Shown here piece by piece: positions 12,749-24,254 of a DNA stretch of 64,000 nt. Every line of letters begins with the position of its first letter. Positions within the stretch are counted from its first letter, which is position 1. A model generated the notes under the pieces. That model saw nothing but the letters and a program-made list of their open reading frames with translations. It did not search any database and was not told where the DNA came from. Position numbers and translations under genes: made by a program. The stretch is from Strigamia acuminata (lineage: Eukaryota; Arthropoda; Chilopoda; Geophilomorpha; Linotaeniidae): contig OX442317.1 of NCBI GenBank assembly GCA_949358305.1, positions 13,334,186 through 13,398,185 on the forward strand. The letters run 5' to 3'.

Positions 12749-13521
12749 TGTTTCTAGCAGTGCTTGAAGACCGTGTTGCACTCTAGAAGACATTTGAAAA
12801 TGGTTAAAATAAATAACCCTATTTACCAGAACTTGTGAAGAATCCCAAAGAAGAAAGTCCATTACAGGAAAAAACCTTGATGTGAAACCTGTAAAGTGAG
12901 CTGTGAACATGTTGGGACAATTCAATACTATTGTGCTCAAGTTAGCACACAAAAACGAATTTATTGTAAGGTTAAAATCTATCAAAACATTACACATAAG
13001 AGAGGAGAAAATCAACGTTACTTAGGACTAGAAAAAACATATAACAAGTCAGAGTAGTTGCTGCGCAACCTACAACAATTAGAGCAGCGGCTCTTAGCAA
13101 CGAGTGGCAACAATCACTCGCAAGAGGCGAATTGTCCCTCTAGTGACAAAATGATAAAGCGTATACAAGAAAATACACAGTTTCGAGTATAAAATCATTA
13201 CAAAGGGCACAAAACCGTAATAAATTAAGACAAAGTGTTTCAAATAAATAAACTAACTTAGGAACTAACAACAGCAACTCTTTGGACGAATCCAAGCAGT
13301 AAAACTCCAAAGAATCAAAGAAAAGATGCAAAATTACCTTAAAAAAGACAGCTTAAATCAGGTAATTCACCACTCCCACTTCACAAACTACACGAAATTC
13401 ATTTAACATTTAGCCAAAACTTAAGCTGCACTATTAACTAAACACAAACTTGAATTAATGATTAATCAAAGCAAATCCGCTATTGCGATAGCAAAAATCC
13501 ATGTTGCGCGTGCTCGCAACA
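12749..13521 (-). repeat. LTR of BEL-like LARD (3' LTR of right copy)
   Basis: 773 bp, nearly identical to 3523-4295. On the minus strand the sequence just before it is GGCCGGCAACGC, the same internal-end motif found beside the other BEL LTRs, so this is a 3' LTR. Its far end interrupts the RT of BEL copy 2 at 12748. Confidence 0.78.
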
Positions 13522-14760
13522 GCGTTGCCGGCCAAAGAAGAAGGAAAGGCAAGGTAGAAAACCGTTGAAGGAATTCCCCATCAAAACCAAGAGAACGGGA
13601 AGAAAAAGTATCGAAGCCAAGCTCGACCTTGTAAAAGTCGCGAAGGCAAAACCATAGACACGAAGGCAAAAAGCTGTAACCTAAACATCCGAGACCTCTA
13701 GGAGCGTCCCAGGGTCAAGGGCATCGAAGTCGGATCGCGGCCCAAAAACACCGGAGAGACGAAAGAAAAGAGAAGGGCCGTGCCACGATGACCTAGTCCA
13801 GACACCGAGGGGCTACGACGTCGCCAATAGACACGTGGCACACACACAAAATACTTTTAGAAAATCTGACTGAACGGGTTTTCTAACCGGAACAACGTGA
13901 GAACATTGCGGGAGCTTCTCAGAAAGCTCAGTCTGTCAACCCGTAGACAGACGATTAAACTAATGAAAGCTAAAAACAGGAAAACGAGAATCCTCGTCAA
14001 AGAGGAAGGAAAACTGTCACAAAAGCTCTTGAACGAGCATGGTCTCGCAAAGAACAAGACATGCATGAAGACTAGAAAGAAAACTTGGAACGCAAAAAGA
14101 GAACGGACTTGAGACACGGCAGGCTTCACCGCCTCGTTGTCCTCGAGCCAGCGCTCAAGTGACAGCGTACCACGGAAACCTGCATCCGCACTAAAACACG
14201 AGCTGCGAACTTAAACTTATTAAACTATTAAAGACGACCCTTTTCTAGAAAACAAGAAAAATGCAAACTAAGGGAATGAATGCGTTGACCCAGACCTATC
14301 GTCTGACCAACCACCCAGCATTCGTACGAAGAACTAGAAAATGCCGTCAAGACCTAGGCACCACTCTTTCGCAAAGAGTGACTAACTAACCACTTACCCA
14401 AAGCCATGACCACCTAGCTAACATGATCACGCCAGAAGAAGGAAAAAGAGAACGAGAAAGCATGAAGCTCAGGCAATGCGAACCATTCACCGCAACTGCC
14501 ACGCAAAGGCGTTGACCGCACCCTGACTTGACATGAACCCACGAAACCGCTAAGAGCGAAGAATAACGAAAAAAGGAAAAGACTTAGTCAGATGACTGTG
14601 CAAACCATCTGCGACCTCTTGTCCACAGTGACAAAGAAACACCCGCACGCTGACCCATCGACCACACTTTTATCTAACTAACAAGAGAAAAACGGTTCAA
14701 TTATCAAAAAAAAACGAACACGTTCCGTGCAAATAAATACCGGCAAAAACGTCAATATTA
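13522..14760 (-). mobile_element. Internal 3' region of the LARD, right copy, cut by assembly gap
   Basis: From 14325 to 14760 it matches 1-436 with few mismatches. 13522-14324 is the part lying to the left of this window in the other copy. No protein family can be recognised. A 90-codon frame at 13857-14129 (minus) is hydrophobic and unconvincing. The sequence runs into the N gap. Confidence 0.6.
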
Positions 14761-14960
14761 NNNNNNNNNNNNNNNNNNNNNNNNNNNNNNNNNNNNNNNN
14801 NNNNNNNNNNNNNNNNNNNNNNNNNNNNNNNNNNNNNNNNNNNNNNNNNNNNNNNNNNNNNNNNNNNNNNNNNNNNNNNNNNNNNNNNNNNNNNNNNNNN
14901 NNNNNNNNNNNNNNNNNNNNNNNNNNNNNNNNNNNNNNNNNNNNNNNNNNNNNNNNNNNN
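14761..14960. other. Assembly gap (200 N)
   Basis: Exactly 200 undetermined bases. The left flank matches the LARD interior. The right flank does not continue as 437 onward does, so the gap probably hides the rest of the LARD and its real size is unknown. Confidence 1.
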
Positions 14961-15438
14961 AATTGAAAAAGTAGTTTTGAAAAGAAAAAGTCATAAAAAA
15001 TTCAGTTTTCTGCCCATATCTCTGCAACGGTGCCAGATATGAAAATTCCGACCAGGAGAATCGATTTTTTTGGGTCATTTTACGTCTAATCGGCACGTTT
15101 TTGGCACTTTTTCAATTTTGGCCATGTTATCTTTTGACTTGTGTCTACTTTTTCAATTGCAATTTTCTTAAAAATTTTTTAGTACAAAAGATTTGAGAAT
15201 TAGTCATTTTTAGACTAAACAAATGTTGCTCTACAAGTTTACAATTGGAAATTTCTGTCTATCTCTAACGGTTTCTGAGATAATTTCCCAATGACCTTGA
15301 AAGAACATTTCAAGGTCAAATTTCGGGTCACCAAAAGATTGCCCCGCCCAACTTTAGTACTTTGCCATCATTAGATTAGATGCATTGTTAGCACTTTTAG
15401 AAATTTTAAGTAAAGATACAGACTTTTTGTTCACCCTG
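14961..15438. other. Noncoding AT-rich flank
   Basis: No gene is visible. It ends with CACCCTGTATA (15434-15444), a string often seen at repeat edges in arthropod genomes, at the start of the repeat below. Probably repeat-derived. Confidence 0.4.
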
Positions 15439-15895
15439 TATATTTTGAGGAAACACGTATTTAGCAAGTGATTTAATAAAATATGACATTTAATTCACAC
15501 ATTTATTGTAATTAGAAGAGTTTATGCAAATACAATTTCATTTTCTTTTAATAACAACTGAAAAAAATTTCAAATAACAAAAAGTTTAATTGACCTCATC
15601 ATTCGGTGAAGTGAGTCCGTTGATGACAAATCAGTCAATGACTCCGTTCATTTCTCTTTTAATAACAAAAATTTTAATTATGTGACTAATATTAAGAGGA
15701 AACACGTATAAGCAAATGATTTAATAAAATATGACATTTCACACATTTGGAATTAGAAGAGTTTATGCAAATACAATTTCATCTTCTTTTAATAACAACT
15801 GAAAAAAATTTCAAATAACAAAAAGTTTAATCACGTGACCCGATATTTTGATGAAACTCATATAAGCGAATGATTTAATCAAAATAGGACATTTA
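15439..15895 (+). repeat. ~460-bp direct repeat, copy A (internally duplicated)
   Basis: Starts TATATTTTGAGGAAACACG and recurs at 17359-17822 with few changes. Inside, a module of roughly 220-240 bp (GAGGAAACACGTAT... to CAAATAACAAAAAGTTTAAT) is repeated, with a third partial module at the end. No LTR-type ends were found, so it is better seen as a dispersed or tandem repeat than as an LTR pair. Confidence 0.75.
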
Positions 15896-17358
15896 TTCGC
15901 CTTTTAAAATTCAGCTTGAATTGATGTTTTATTCATCAAGGGGGAAAAATCGTGCAGGAGGAAAAGACGTGGAACAAAAAAAAATTAACTTTACCATAAC
16001 GATGACTTGATGCTTATAAAAATGAAATTTGAACTTTATTTTTTTAAGGTTTTAAAAATTGATAATTTATTAATAACATTTGAAGAAGAAAAATGATAAA
16101 TATTTATGTAAACTGAGAAAATTTCTTTAATTTTTCTCTTTTTTTCTAATTCTCGGTGCACAAAATTACTAAATAAGAATGTAAGGTTTTAAATATTGTA
16201 AATAATAAATAAATAAATAAAGTGGATTTTTGTCAAAAGAGAGAAGGGGAACGAAGAGAATTTGCTGTGGGCCAATATTGAAAAGCTGACGTTTTCTGCT
16301 TGAAAGAAATATAAGCTGGAGTTTGGCAAAAAGCCAATATTGAGTCTTCTAACAAATTAAAAACAAAAATAAGAAAATTCAATTTACAAATGAAAAGCTG
16401 GGAATAAAAATATTGTAATTCTTACTGGCTGAAAAAATTTGATAAGCACAAAACTATAAATAAAAAATAAACAACATTTAGTATTATCTTTTTAAAAAAA
16501 GATAGTCCACAAGGAAGTTGAAAATCTTTGCAAATCAAAACAGCTGTTGCTGTCGGCGTCCGGCCGTGTGGACGACCGCTGGCTAACATTTAGGGATGGT
16601 TGGGGTGAACTGCAGACGCCCGCGGTCAGCGAGCCCAAGGAACGACGCGACTGGCGAGACTGCATGGCGCTGGTTCAAATGGCAATCAAACTTCTCGTCG
16701 TCACTTGTCCCTGGCCCCTGGGATCGGGATGGAGAGCAGATTGTGTTTCTGCTCTCATCCAGTAACATGGAGGTTCGGATTTGATGGCGAAGTCCGGCTG
16801 GAAGCTGGCCAAAACCACAAAGAAACACAAAAGAGAGAATAAACACAAACGTGTGTTTATTCAACAAAAACAAATTGGCAACTGACAGCAAAACAGTCAA
16901 ACAACAATATGTACGGTTGAAACGGTCCAGGAATAGTCAAACCAGCGCCTCGAACTCGGCGTATACAAAACGTTCGTTGGGTCGCTCGAAATGGCGATTC
17001 AAACGAGCCAAATCATTGGAAAAAGGACGACGGCGGAAAAGATCGTTTTCCTTCACAAATACTGAACAGATCCTTATGAGAATTTAATCCAAGGCTAGTT
17101 CTGGCCTAATAAACTTCAATAGCCGCTAAAACAAACAAAATCGAACGAGGAACAAAAGATACAAGGGCCGACGCCCGTTATTATCCAACATGGCGGTTGG
17201 AGGTTTGTAAACCTCCAAACTTGTGCAAATACGAATTAGAGCGGACATAAACTTTATTTTCAATCTAATTTGGACTTGGCAGTCCAAATTATCACTTGGA
17301 AACCGTCATTTCTCTTTTAATAACTGAAAGAATTTTCAAATAACAAAAATTTTAATTA
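15896..17358. other. Intergenic, no gene recognised
   Basis: AT-rich. Slightly GC-richer from 16540 to 17220, with overlapping short frames on both strands and no family signal. A perfect dyad TTGGAGGTTT-GT-AAACCTCCAA lies near 17195-17216. Nothing here is annotated as coding. Confidence 0.4.
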
Positions 17359-17822
17359 TATATTTTGAGGAAACACGTATTAAGCAAGTGATTTAATAAA
17401 ATATGACATTTAATTCACACATTTATTGTAATTAGAAGAGTTTATGCAAATACAATTTCATTTTCTTTTAATAACAACTGAAAAAAATTTCAAATAACAA
17501 AAAGTTTAATTGACCTCATCATTCGGTGAAGTGAGTCCGTTGATGACAAATCAGTCAATGACTCCGTTCATTTCTCTTTTAATAACAAAAATTTTAATTA
17601 TGTGACTAATATTAAGAGGAAACACGTATAAGCAAATGATTTAATAAAATATGACATTCATTTCACACATTTGTAATTAGAAGAGTTTATGCAAATACAA
17701 TTTCATTTTCTTTTAATAACAACTGAAAAAAATTTCAAATAACAAAAAGTTTAATCATGTGACCCGATATTTTGATGAAACACATATAAGCGAATAATTT
17801 AATCAAAATATGTCATTTATTT
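17359..17822 (+). repeat. ~460-bp direct repeat, copy B
   Basis: Near-identical partner of 15439-15895 in the same orientation. It ends about 55 bp before the start codon of the ORF at 17878, so it may supply that gene's upstream region. Confidence 0.75.
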
Positions 17823-17877
17823 CAGACATCTGTTATTGAAAGGACGTTACACATCATCGTAGTTAAACGCATTGAAG

Positions 17878-18720
17878 ATGAGAAAAACAACACCTCTTAA
17901 ACCTCCGCGGGAACTCATCATGACGGAAGACGAAATCAGAGCTCTTTTGGAAGGAGAGTTTGAGCCAGATAAATTTGTAAAGCAGAATGAAAATGCCCAA
18001 GCAGCCGATCCAAAGCTGGAAGACTCTAAAACAAAACATTCATCTAGGAACGCCCCCGTTCTCACAATGGACACTGATGAGACTTCAACGGACTCACTTC
18101 GAGAATCACTGAATTATGAGTTCAACCACCAGCTATTTTTATCGGCTCGAGAATTGGCTAAACAATCGGCAAACCCATCAAACAGAGATGCGTCATTATC
18201 ACCCATTGAGACCTCGGTGAAACTGCCAAAAATTGCAAAAATTGATCCGCGCCTTTGCAACAAACCATTTTTGTCAACACTAAAGGGACTCGATGAAGAA
18301 GACATAATTACGACTAAAAAGTACCCCATATTGTGTGAATTACTGACCAGGGAACCGCGCATTAAGGAGCCTATGTGTGCACTGACACTGATTGATGAAC
18401 TAGTGCCAGATAATACAATTGTCTGCTCATTGCCATGGAATCAGGCTACCCCCTTCAGCGTGGATTGGGCCAGCCAAACGCGACTGTTCGAAACCATCGT
18501 CTTTTCAGACCTTCATTTAACCCACTCATTAGGAGAGAAAATTATACTTCTAGTCAAAGAACATTATCAATTGTTCTTTCTTCAGCATGTGGAGAAAGCA
18601 GTGGAGAAAAGTTATGCCACCTCAATTCACCAAGTGAAATTGATATTGCTAGGTGTAGCGTTGAAATTGATCTACCGCATCATTGATGAGATGCAGGCGG
18701 CGGCGGCAGCATTCAAGTGA
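17878..18720 (+). CDS. Orphan single-exon protein, 280 aa
   Basis: An uninterrupted 280-codon frame starting at the first ATG, clearly GC-richer than its flanks. The N-terminal ~110 residues are polar and charged (acidic TEDEIRALLEGEFEPDKF, then Ser/Thr/Asp-rich), probably disordered. Residues ~125-280 look globular, with hydrophobic helical segments (LILLGVALKLIYRIIDEM) and a C-terminal Ala run encoded by GCG/GCA repeats. No signal peptide or clear transmembrane span is seen. I do not recognise the family. The lack of introns among intron-bearing genes fits a retrogene, a transposon accessory gene or one exon of a larger gene. The downstream region is AT-rich, but I did not fix a polyadenylation signal. 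Confidence 0.55.
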   Translation: MRKTTPLKPPRELIMTEDEIRALLEGEFEPDKFVKQNENAQAADPKLEDSKTKHSSRNAPVLTMDTDETSTDSLRESLNYEFNHQLFLSARELAKQSANPSNRDASLSPIETSVKLPKIAKIDPRLCNKPFLSTLKGLDEEDIITTKKYPILCELLTREPRIKEPMCALTLIDELVPDNTIVCSLPWNQATPFSVDWASQTRLFETIVFSDLHLTHSLGEKIILLVKEHYQLFFLQHVEKAVEKSYATSIHQVKLILLGVALKLIYRIIDEMQAAAAAFK

Positions 18721-21537
18721 TAATTAAATCAACAAAGAAATTAGATGTGTTTACGCGCATATAACGTTTAATTCACAAACTATTCTTGATGGCACTTAAC
18801 TTTACTCTATTCCAATTATAATTTGTCAATGTGTATGTTCATTTGCTCAGATTTATTTCGAATTTTATTTTATATTGAAATATAAATTTCCGCTGTTAAC
18901 CTTTAATTTTAAAAAAAAATAAGAAATAATAAAATTTTTTTTTGGCGACATGGAAATAAATTTAATCAAAGCAAATTTCGCCTGCTAAACCGCATTCGTC
19001 AATGCGGAATGTTGCCACTAGATGGCGTTATCGCAAATCAGCGGTAAATTCGAAATACGGAATTAAATGAATAACCAGGAATATATTAAATAAGTATTTA
19101 ATATATTCACGTAGATTATTTAACTGGACAATAATATAACGATATATAATTGCATTGAATGATTGGAAGAAAGAATTAATCACATTCTTGGAAATGCGAC
19201 CATGCGGATTAAATGATTAATGTGTGACTTGGGAATGTGTCTCCGGTATCCATTTCCGGTTCTGAGTATCCAGATCAGGTTTTGCTAAAGGATTAGCATA
19301 ATCTGAAGTTGCATCTTCGTATCCACTTCCTGCGGTACGAGATTGGTGGAACTTAATCCCTCCAAGTATAAAACTCCCTGACAACAGGAAGTTAGAAAGT
19401 TGTAAAAGGAATATTTTGTTTGTCTGGTTATTTGATTATGGTCATGTCAAATAACTGTCTCTTTGCAACTCTGGCGTGGTTCTACCGAACCATGCAACCC
19501 CCGTCAATTGAAGGCGAAGTTCGGACTGCTAATGTTTCCGTCAAACGGTCTTGCCAAGGAGAAAGCCCATCGCATAAGTATCCTTGTGGCCAGACAATAG
19601 AGCCATGTGCGGTACCAAAGTATTTAGTAACTGTCAGTAGCACTGTTACTGAAAGAGACCGACTCCATCACCTGTTGGTGCCAACACAGTCTGCATGCGT
19701 GTAGTTACCGCTAGTAGCACCAAGTGTTTGAGAAAGCACGTCCCTTCGGTAATGGTGCCAAAGCAGTCTATTTATGAGTAGTACTTCGTGTGGTTAATTC
19801 TGTTGTGCAGGACTGCGGGCTATACCCCCCTGAGTATCAGTACCGTCTCTCACCGTACTGTTACTTAGGGCACGAGCGATACGGTTCTGCTCGGCAAGGT
19901 GAATTCATGACGGCAATTGTGTGTGTTGCGACGATTAACCTGAATTTCAATTGTAGCTAAATATAAAAACTCAATTGTTTAACTTGAAAAGTCAAGTTAA
20001 CAACCGAAACAAGTCACGAGACTTATTCATTTTACGGCGAATCAATTCGTAACAATAAATTGGAAACAATTTATTAAACAAATCAGTTAAAACATTTTTA
20101 ACTCACAACAACACGAATTAAAGATAATTCGTAAGCGGAACCTTGGTGACTAAATGACTTCATTTAGTCAAACCAATGTCCAACCTAAGTTGTGGTGGTG
20201 CACATGAGTCAACCACACCTCTCGAATTGTAACTAACACCCTACCCAGCTAACTCAACACCCTACTTTACCTTTCACATTAAAATGACCTCGTCTACACT
20301 CTATTCCCAAACAACTTTCCCACCAAACCCTTACTACCAAAAATGGATTTTTACAGCCGACTCAAAATTTCCCCTATTTTCTTCACTAATGTCAAAATAT
20401 ATGACGTCACATACTAGATGGTATCTGCGCATTTATTGGTTGGCTTCAGCGAGAATGTGTGGAGTCCTGTGATTGGAGCTTCTAATTTCTTCCTGAAAGT
20501 ATGTGTGTTTATCATGGTCGATGAACCGCTTCATCTGGACGAGGGTTACCAAAATTGTTTCAATAAGATAGTCAACAAACAGGCAGGTAAAAAAGATTTC
20601 TACATCAAATGGCCACTAATTACCAATGCCTACGTGCTCACTGAACCTAACGATTGACACAAGTTTTATTCGAGTGCGCCACCCAGAGACAAAGGTGGCA
20701 TTAGGCCTATTTCGTTGTTTTTTTAGCCCAGCTGTGGACAGTGCGATGTGTTTGCTCTCGTTAGTTTTATCTTTTTAGCAAGACTAACGTGTGCCCAGTT
20801 TATTTCCAGAAGTGTTCCTGCTTTATACAGCGTTCAACGGTTAAATTCGAGCTCCGAACGGACCGTACTGCCGAATCTCGATGGATTCTAGTGTTTGAAA
20901 CTCATTTAATGGCGCTCCTCGTCAAGGCTTGTGCCGAGTGTCGGGGTTGGTAAAAGTTTACTACTGTTTTTTTGGGAGTTGTTGTCTGTGTCACGAACGT
21001 AAAGGTATTTTTGCAGCAAGCGTGAATGTTACTTGATGTTGATTTGTTATAGTAAAGAAAATTGTGTATGCAGCGGGGCGTTACTTGGATCTGCTGATGA
21101 AGTAGAGACATTCAACCGACAGGTGTTGGTGTCCAACTTAGATACTTGAGTATTTTTAAATGTTTTAAGATTTGTCCAAATGTTGATAAATTATTTGTCG
21201 TTAATTACAATTGAGTAAATGAGTCGTTATTATTATTTTTTTTTCAAATGACTAGCAGACATTTAAAACTCATATTGACAAGTTGGATTTTGATACTAAA
21301 TTTCGTTTAAAGAAAAAGTTAAATTAATCTGTCTATTTTTTTGTTTAGTATTTATTTTTGTTTTCATTTATTTATTCTCTTATGTATGTAGATTTATCTA
21401 TTTAAATTTTAATTAAAGTGAATTGAGTACGGAGAAATAATTTTTTTTAAATAGGAATAAGTGCATAAAAGAATATTTCTTAAGGTTTTTTTCTTTTTAA
21501 TGATACAAGAAAATCTGGATTACATTATATCTCGATT
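18721..21537. other. Long intergenic stretch, no confident gene
   Basis: Mostly AT-rich. 19200-19900 is more balanced and has small inverted repeats (around 19624-19650, GTAACTGTCAG...CTGTTAC) but only short frames. A 47-codon frame starting at the ATG at 20515 has balanced composition but no recognisable family, and 20840-21120 is also gene-free. A CTCF-like motif occurs at 19015. Confidence 0.4.
19015..19027 (+). promoter_or_regulatory. CTCF-like core motif
   Basis: CCACTAGATGGCG fits the conserved CTCF core CCASYAGRKGGCR. The bases that follow it (…GCGGTAAATTC) also follow a weaker match at 34113, so both may be remnants of one dispersed repeat rather than independent insulator sites. Confidence 0.35.
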
Positions 21538-22622
21538 TTATATACCATATGCAGACAATGGTGGCAACTGTAGCTTTGGTGGCGGCTGTGGCTGTGGCTT
21601 TATCATCGGAGTTGGCGCCGCAGGTCGCGGCTTCATCGTCGGAGTTGGCGCCGCAGGTCGCGGCTTCATCGTCGGAGTTGGTGCCGCAGGTCGCGGCTTC
21701 ATCATCGGAGTTGGCGCCGCAGGTCGCGGCTTCATCGTCGGAGTTGGCGCCGCAGGTCGCGGCTTCATCGTCGGAGTTGGCCACGTAATCGGCTGACTAG
21801 ATGGTATCTTAATCCACCAGTATCGACACACCTCATGGAGGAATGGAAACAGCTCTTGCATATATTCACCCAGCGCTTGTTGGTATCGATTTACCCCGCG
21901 GTAGTAAATACCTAAATTCTGCTGGTATCTACTCATCGTCAGCTCGTATCCATACGGCTGAAATTGGTTCATTTCATGATGATATTCCTGGACAGCCTTA
22001 TCGAATTGATTCACTTTATTCTGAAAATGCAAGGACTCCCGCATGTATATTTGAATGGGATGTTGGAATCGATCCCATGCTTGCGTGAATCGTTGATATT
22101 CCATCTTTTCTTCGGGAACACGGAGTATCTGCAGCATTTCATCAGGAAGACGGGGTAACTGGAACAGACTTTCCCATCCCACATTATGTGGATATGGATA
22201 AAGTGCCTGAGTTAGTGGCGGTGGCGTCGTCTGCGGGGGCGGTGGGAGTGGGGGATTTACAGCCGGATCTAAAATATAAAAGTACAATAATGTTATAGTC
22301 CATGAAAAAAAATTTTAAATGTTTAAAAATTTAAAATTTTTGAGATTGACTTTTGAAAATTTTTGGAGGAGGGGTAATTTCTGTTTTATTATGTAATTAG
22401 GAGGGTGTGGGTTTGGGAATTTGTTAGGGCCATGTTAAGGAGGGGGAGGTCTAAAATGGCCAAAATTTGCGTTACGTAATTTATGGACTGCCCTTTATCC
22501 CGAATAAATGAATAAATACTGTACATACGTTCCCATGTTTTGGGTTCTGCTTTGGGTTCTACATCTGCAAGAAGAATACTCAGTAAAAAAACTGTAGTGA
22601 ATACAAAAACATGTATAGCCAT
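21538..22622 (-). CDS. Secreted orphan protein with TPTMKPRPAAP repeats, two exons
   Basis: Exon 1 is 22622-22529 and exon 2 is 22268-21538. Joining at GTATGT...TTTTAG keeps one frame of 274 residues. Residues 1-24 form a signal peptide (MAIHVFVFTTVFLLSILLA). A Pro-rich segment (PPLPPPPQTTPPP) follows, then about 110 residues rich in Tyr, Gln, Phe and Glu that look helical with spaced aromatics (YQQ, FQ, YHHEM). The tail has six copies of an 11-residue TPTMKPRPAAP repeat and ends in PQPQPPPK. I do not recognise the family. Pro/Lys/Arg repeats behind a signal peptide suggest an extracellular structural, cuticular, mucin-like or secretion product. A TATA box lies 37 bp upstream of the start codon. 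Confidence 0.7.
21590..21785 (-). repeat. 33-bp coding minisatellite
   Basis: Six near-identical 33-bp units with only third-position-type changes such as TTGGCG/TTGGTG and ATCATC/ATCGTC. They encode the 11-residue repeat of the secreted protein. The antisense and shifted frames are also open only because the period is a multiple of three. Confidence 0.9.
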
Positions 22623-22658
22623 TAGTGGTGTTGTCAAAGTGCTGTCCTAGCAGCATGA

Positions 22659-22665
22659 TTATATA
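22659..22665 (-). promoter_or_regulatory. TATA box of the secreted-protein gene
   Basis: TATATAA on the minus strand, 37 bp before the start codon at 22622, implying a very short 5' UTR. The TATA sits beside an (ATTA)n run at 22681-22704. Confidence 0.55.
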
Positions 22666-22705
22666 CCCTTTTGTAGTAATTATTAATTAATTAATTAATT
22701 AATTC

Positions 22706-24250
22706 CAAGAAGTTTATAATACATGAATGAATCGATAAATATCTCATCAAGTTATTAGTTTTTGAATGCAATGTTATGATTCAAGAAGTAATCAATCTAT
22801 CCCTAATTCATAATTAAATTCCCAAAAACAAGGTCCAAAAATCAATCTTTTTTCTCGATTAAAGATCAAAATCTCGTTTATTTCATCGTAAAAAAAAGCC
22901 GGACACGTGTTAAGTTTTTAAAGATTTTTATTTTTATTAATCCTCCCTGCCCCAACCTAGGCTCAAATTTGACCCCAGAAAATGTTTTTTTTCTCTATTG
23001 AATGAATGTTTTTTTTTATGTTTGGTCCAAAACGTCATTTTTTTTAGTCTGAACTATCATTTTTTTTGGTCCAAATGTCATTTTTAAAAATCCAAAATGA
23101 TATTTTGGTCCAAACTTGTTTTTTTTCGTTATACATTAAATGTGTGAGCTTGTTTTCAGCCGGTGATAATTTGTAATTTTTAAAATGTATTGAAAGAATT
23201 TTAAATTCAAATTAATTTAATTCTTTTTATTTAAAATGGTGTAATACATTTATTTGTAAATGAATTGAATTACACATTTTACATTCACTATTAAACATTC
23301 AATTGACTTTTTTATTAAACAATCTTTTTATTTTTCATAAAATACAATATGATAGGAATCAATCTGATTACTGACTTAATCTTTGCAAATCGGAAAATAC
23401 CATTGATCGAATAAGTCGCGATTCTCGGGTAGAGATTTCGTTTCACGATGCCTTTTGACTGGTTCGTTAAATTATCTTGTCACCAGTGGTATACAAATTA
23501 TTAAATTCATTTAAAAAATCTTTAACATCATCTTAAAGCGTGAACTCAATCGTCCTACGGCAGCAATTACGTAAAAACATGGAGCTTGGGTGTATTTTTA
23601 CTCAACCGATTATAATGATGTCATAGGCGCTTCAGTCATACACATGTACGGTTACGACGGATTACATCACACAGTGTCTGTCGGTCAACAAAAGACGTCC
23701 GAGGTTAGAAAAAACGTGATAAACCCAGGTCTTAGGCCCTATGGTGGTGGTTCTTTCCAAATGTGAATCGAATAAGCAACACCGGCATCGATTTGCAGGT
23801 AGTCTTAAAACAGATGAACTAATTCACCTTTTCAGTTCAAATTATTAATTTTTTTTTAATTTAGATTTTAGTCTGAGCTCGTTGGAGGATATTAAATAGG
23901 GTATAGATGGGTTTGCAACGAGGTGTTACAATAGTAGGGATATTCCAAATAACCGCAAATAAATAATACTGATTAGTGTTCATAAGTGAATTTGGTTCAG
24001 TTGTGTTTACAGATGGTATCACCGTCGTTTTATTTATCTCTGCCACCTGAAACTAGTTGGAGACGACAGTATGAATAATTATTTAATTTTGAATACAGAA
24101 TTAGTAAATAATAATATTAATGTTTTTTTTTATCTTTGTGGAATTTAATGCCGAAATATCTAATTTCTAATATCATTTTTACTAATGAAGTAAATTGTGA
24201 AAAGTAAAATATTGTAACATGAATAAAAACATGTCCAAATCAATCAGTAA
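22706..24250. other. Intergenic, AT-rich, no gene seen
   Basis: It contains many homopolymer T runs. Around 23030-23130 a phrase of the type TTGGTCCAAA...CATTTTTTTT is repeated several times. No coding frame has convincing composition. Confidence 0.4.
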
Positions 24251-24254
24251 ATCG

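Noticed and set aside
15439-17822. The two 460-bp blocks as an LTR pair
   Set aside because: No TG...CA ends, PBS, polypurine tract or coding interior, and each block is itself internally repeated.
21461-21796. Gly-rich frame on the plus strand over the 33-bp repeats
   Set aside because: Antisense shadow of the repeat in the secreted-protein gene, whose splice sites and signal peptide support the minus strand.
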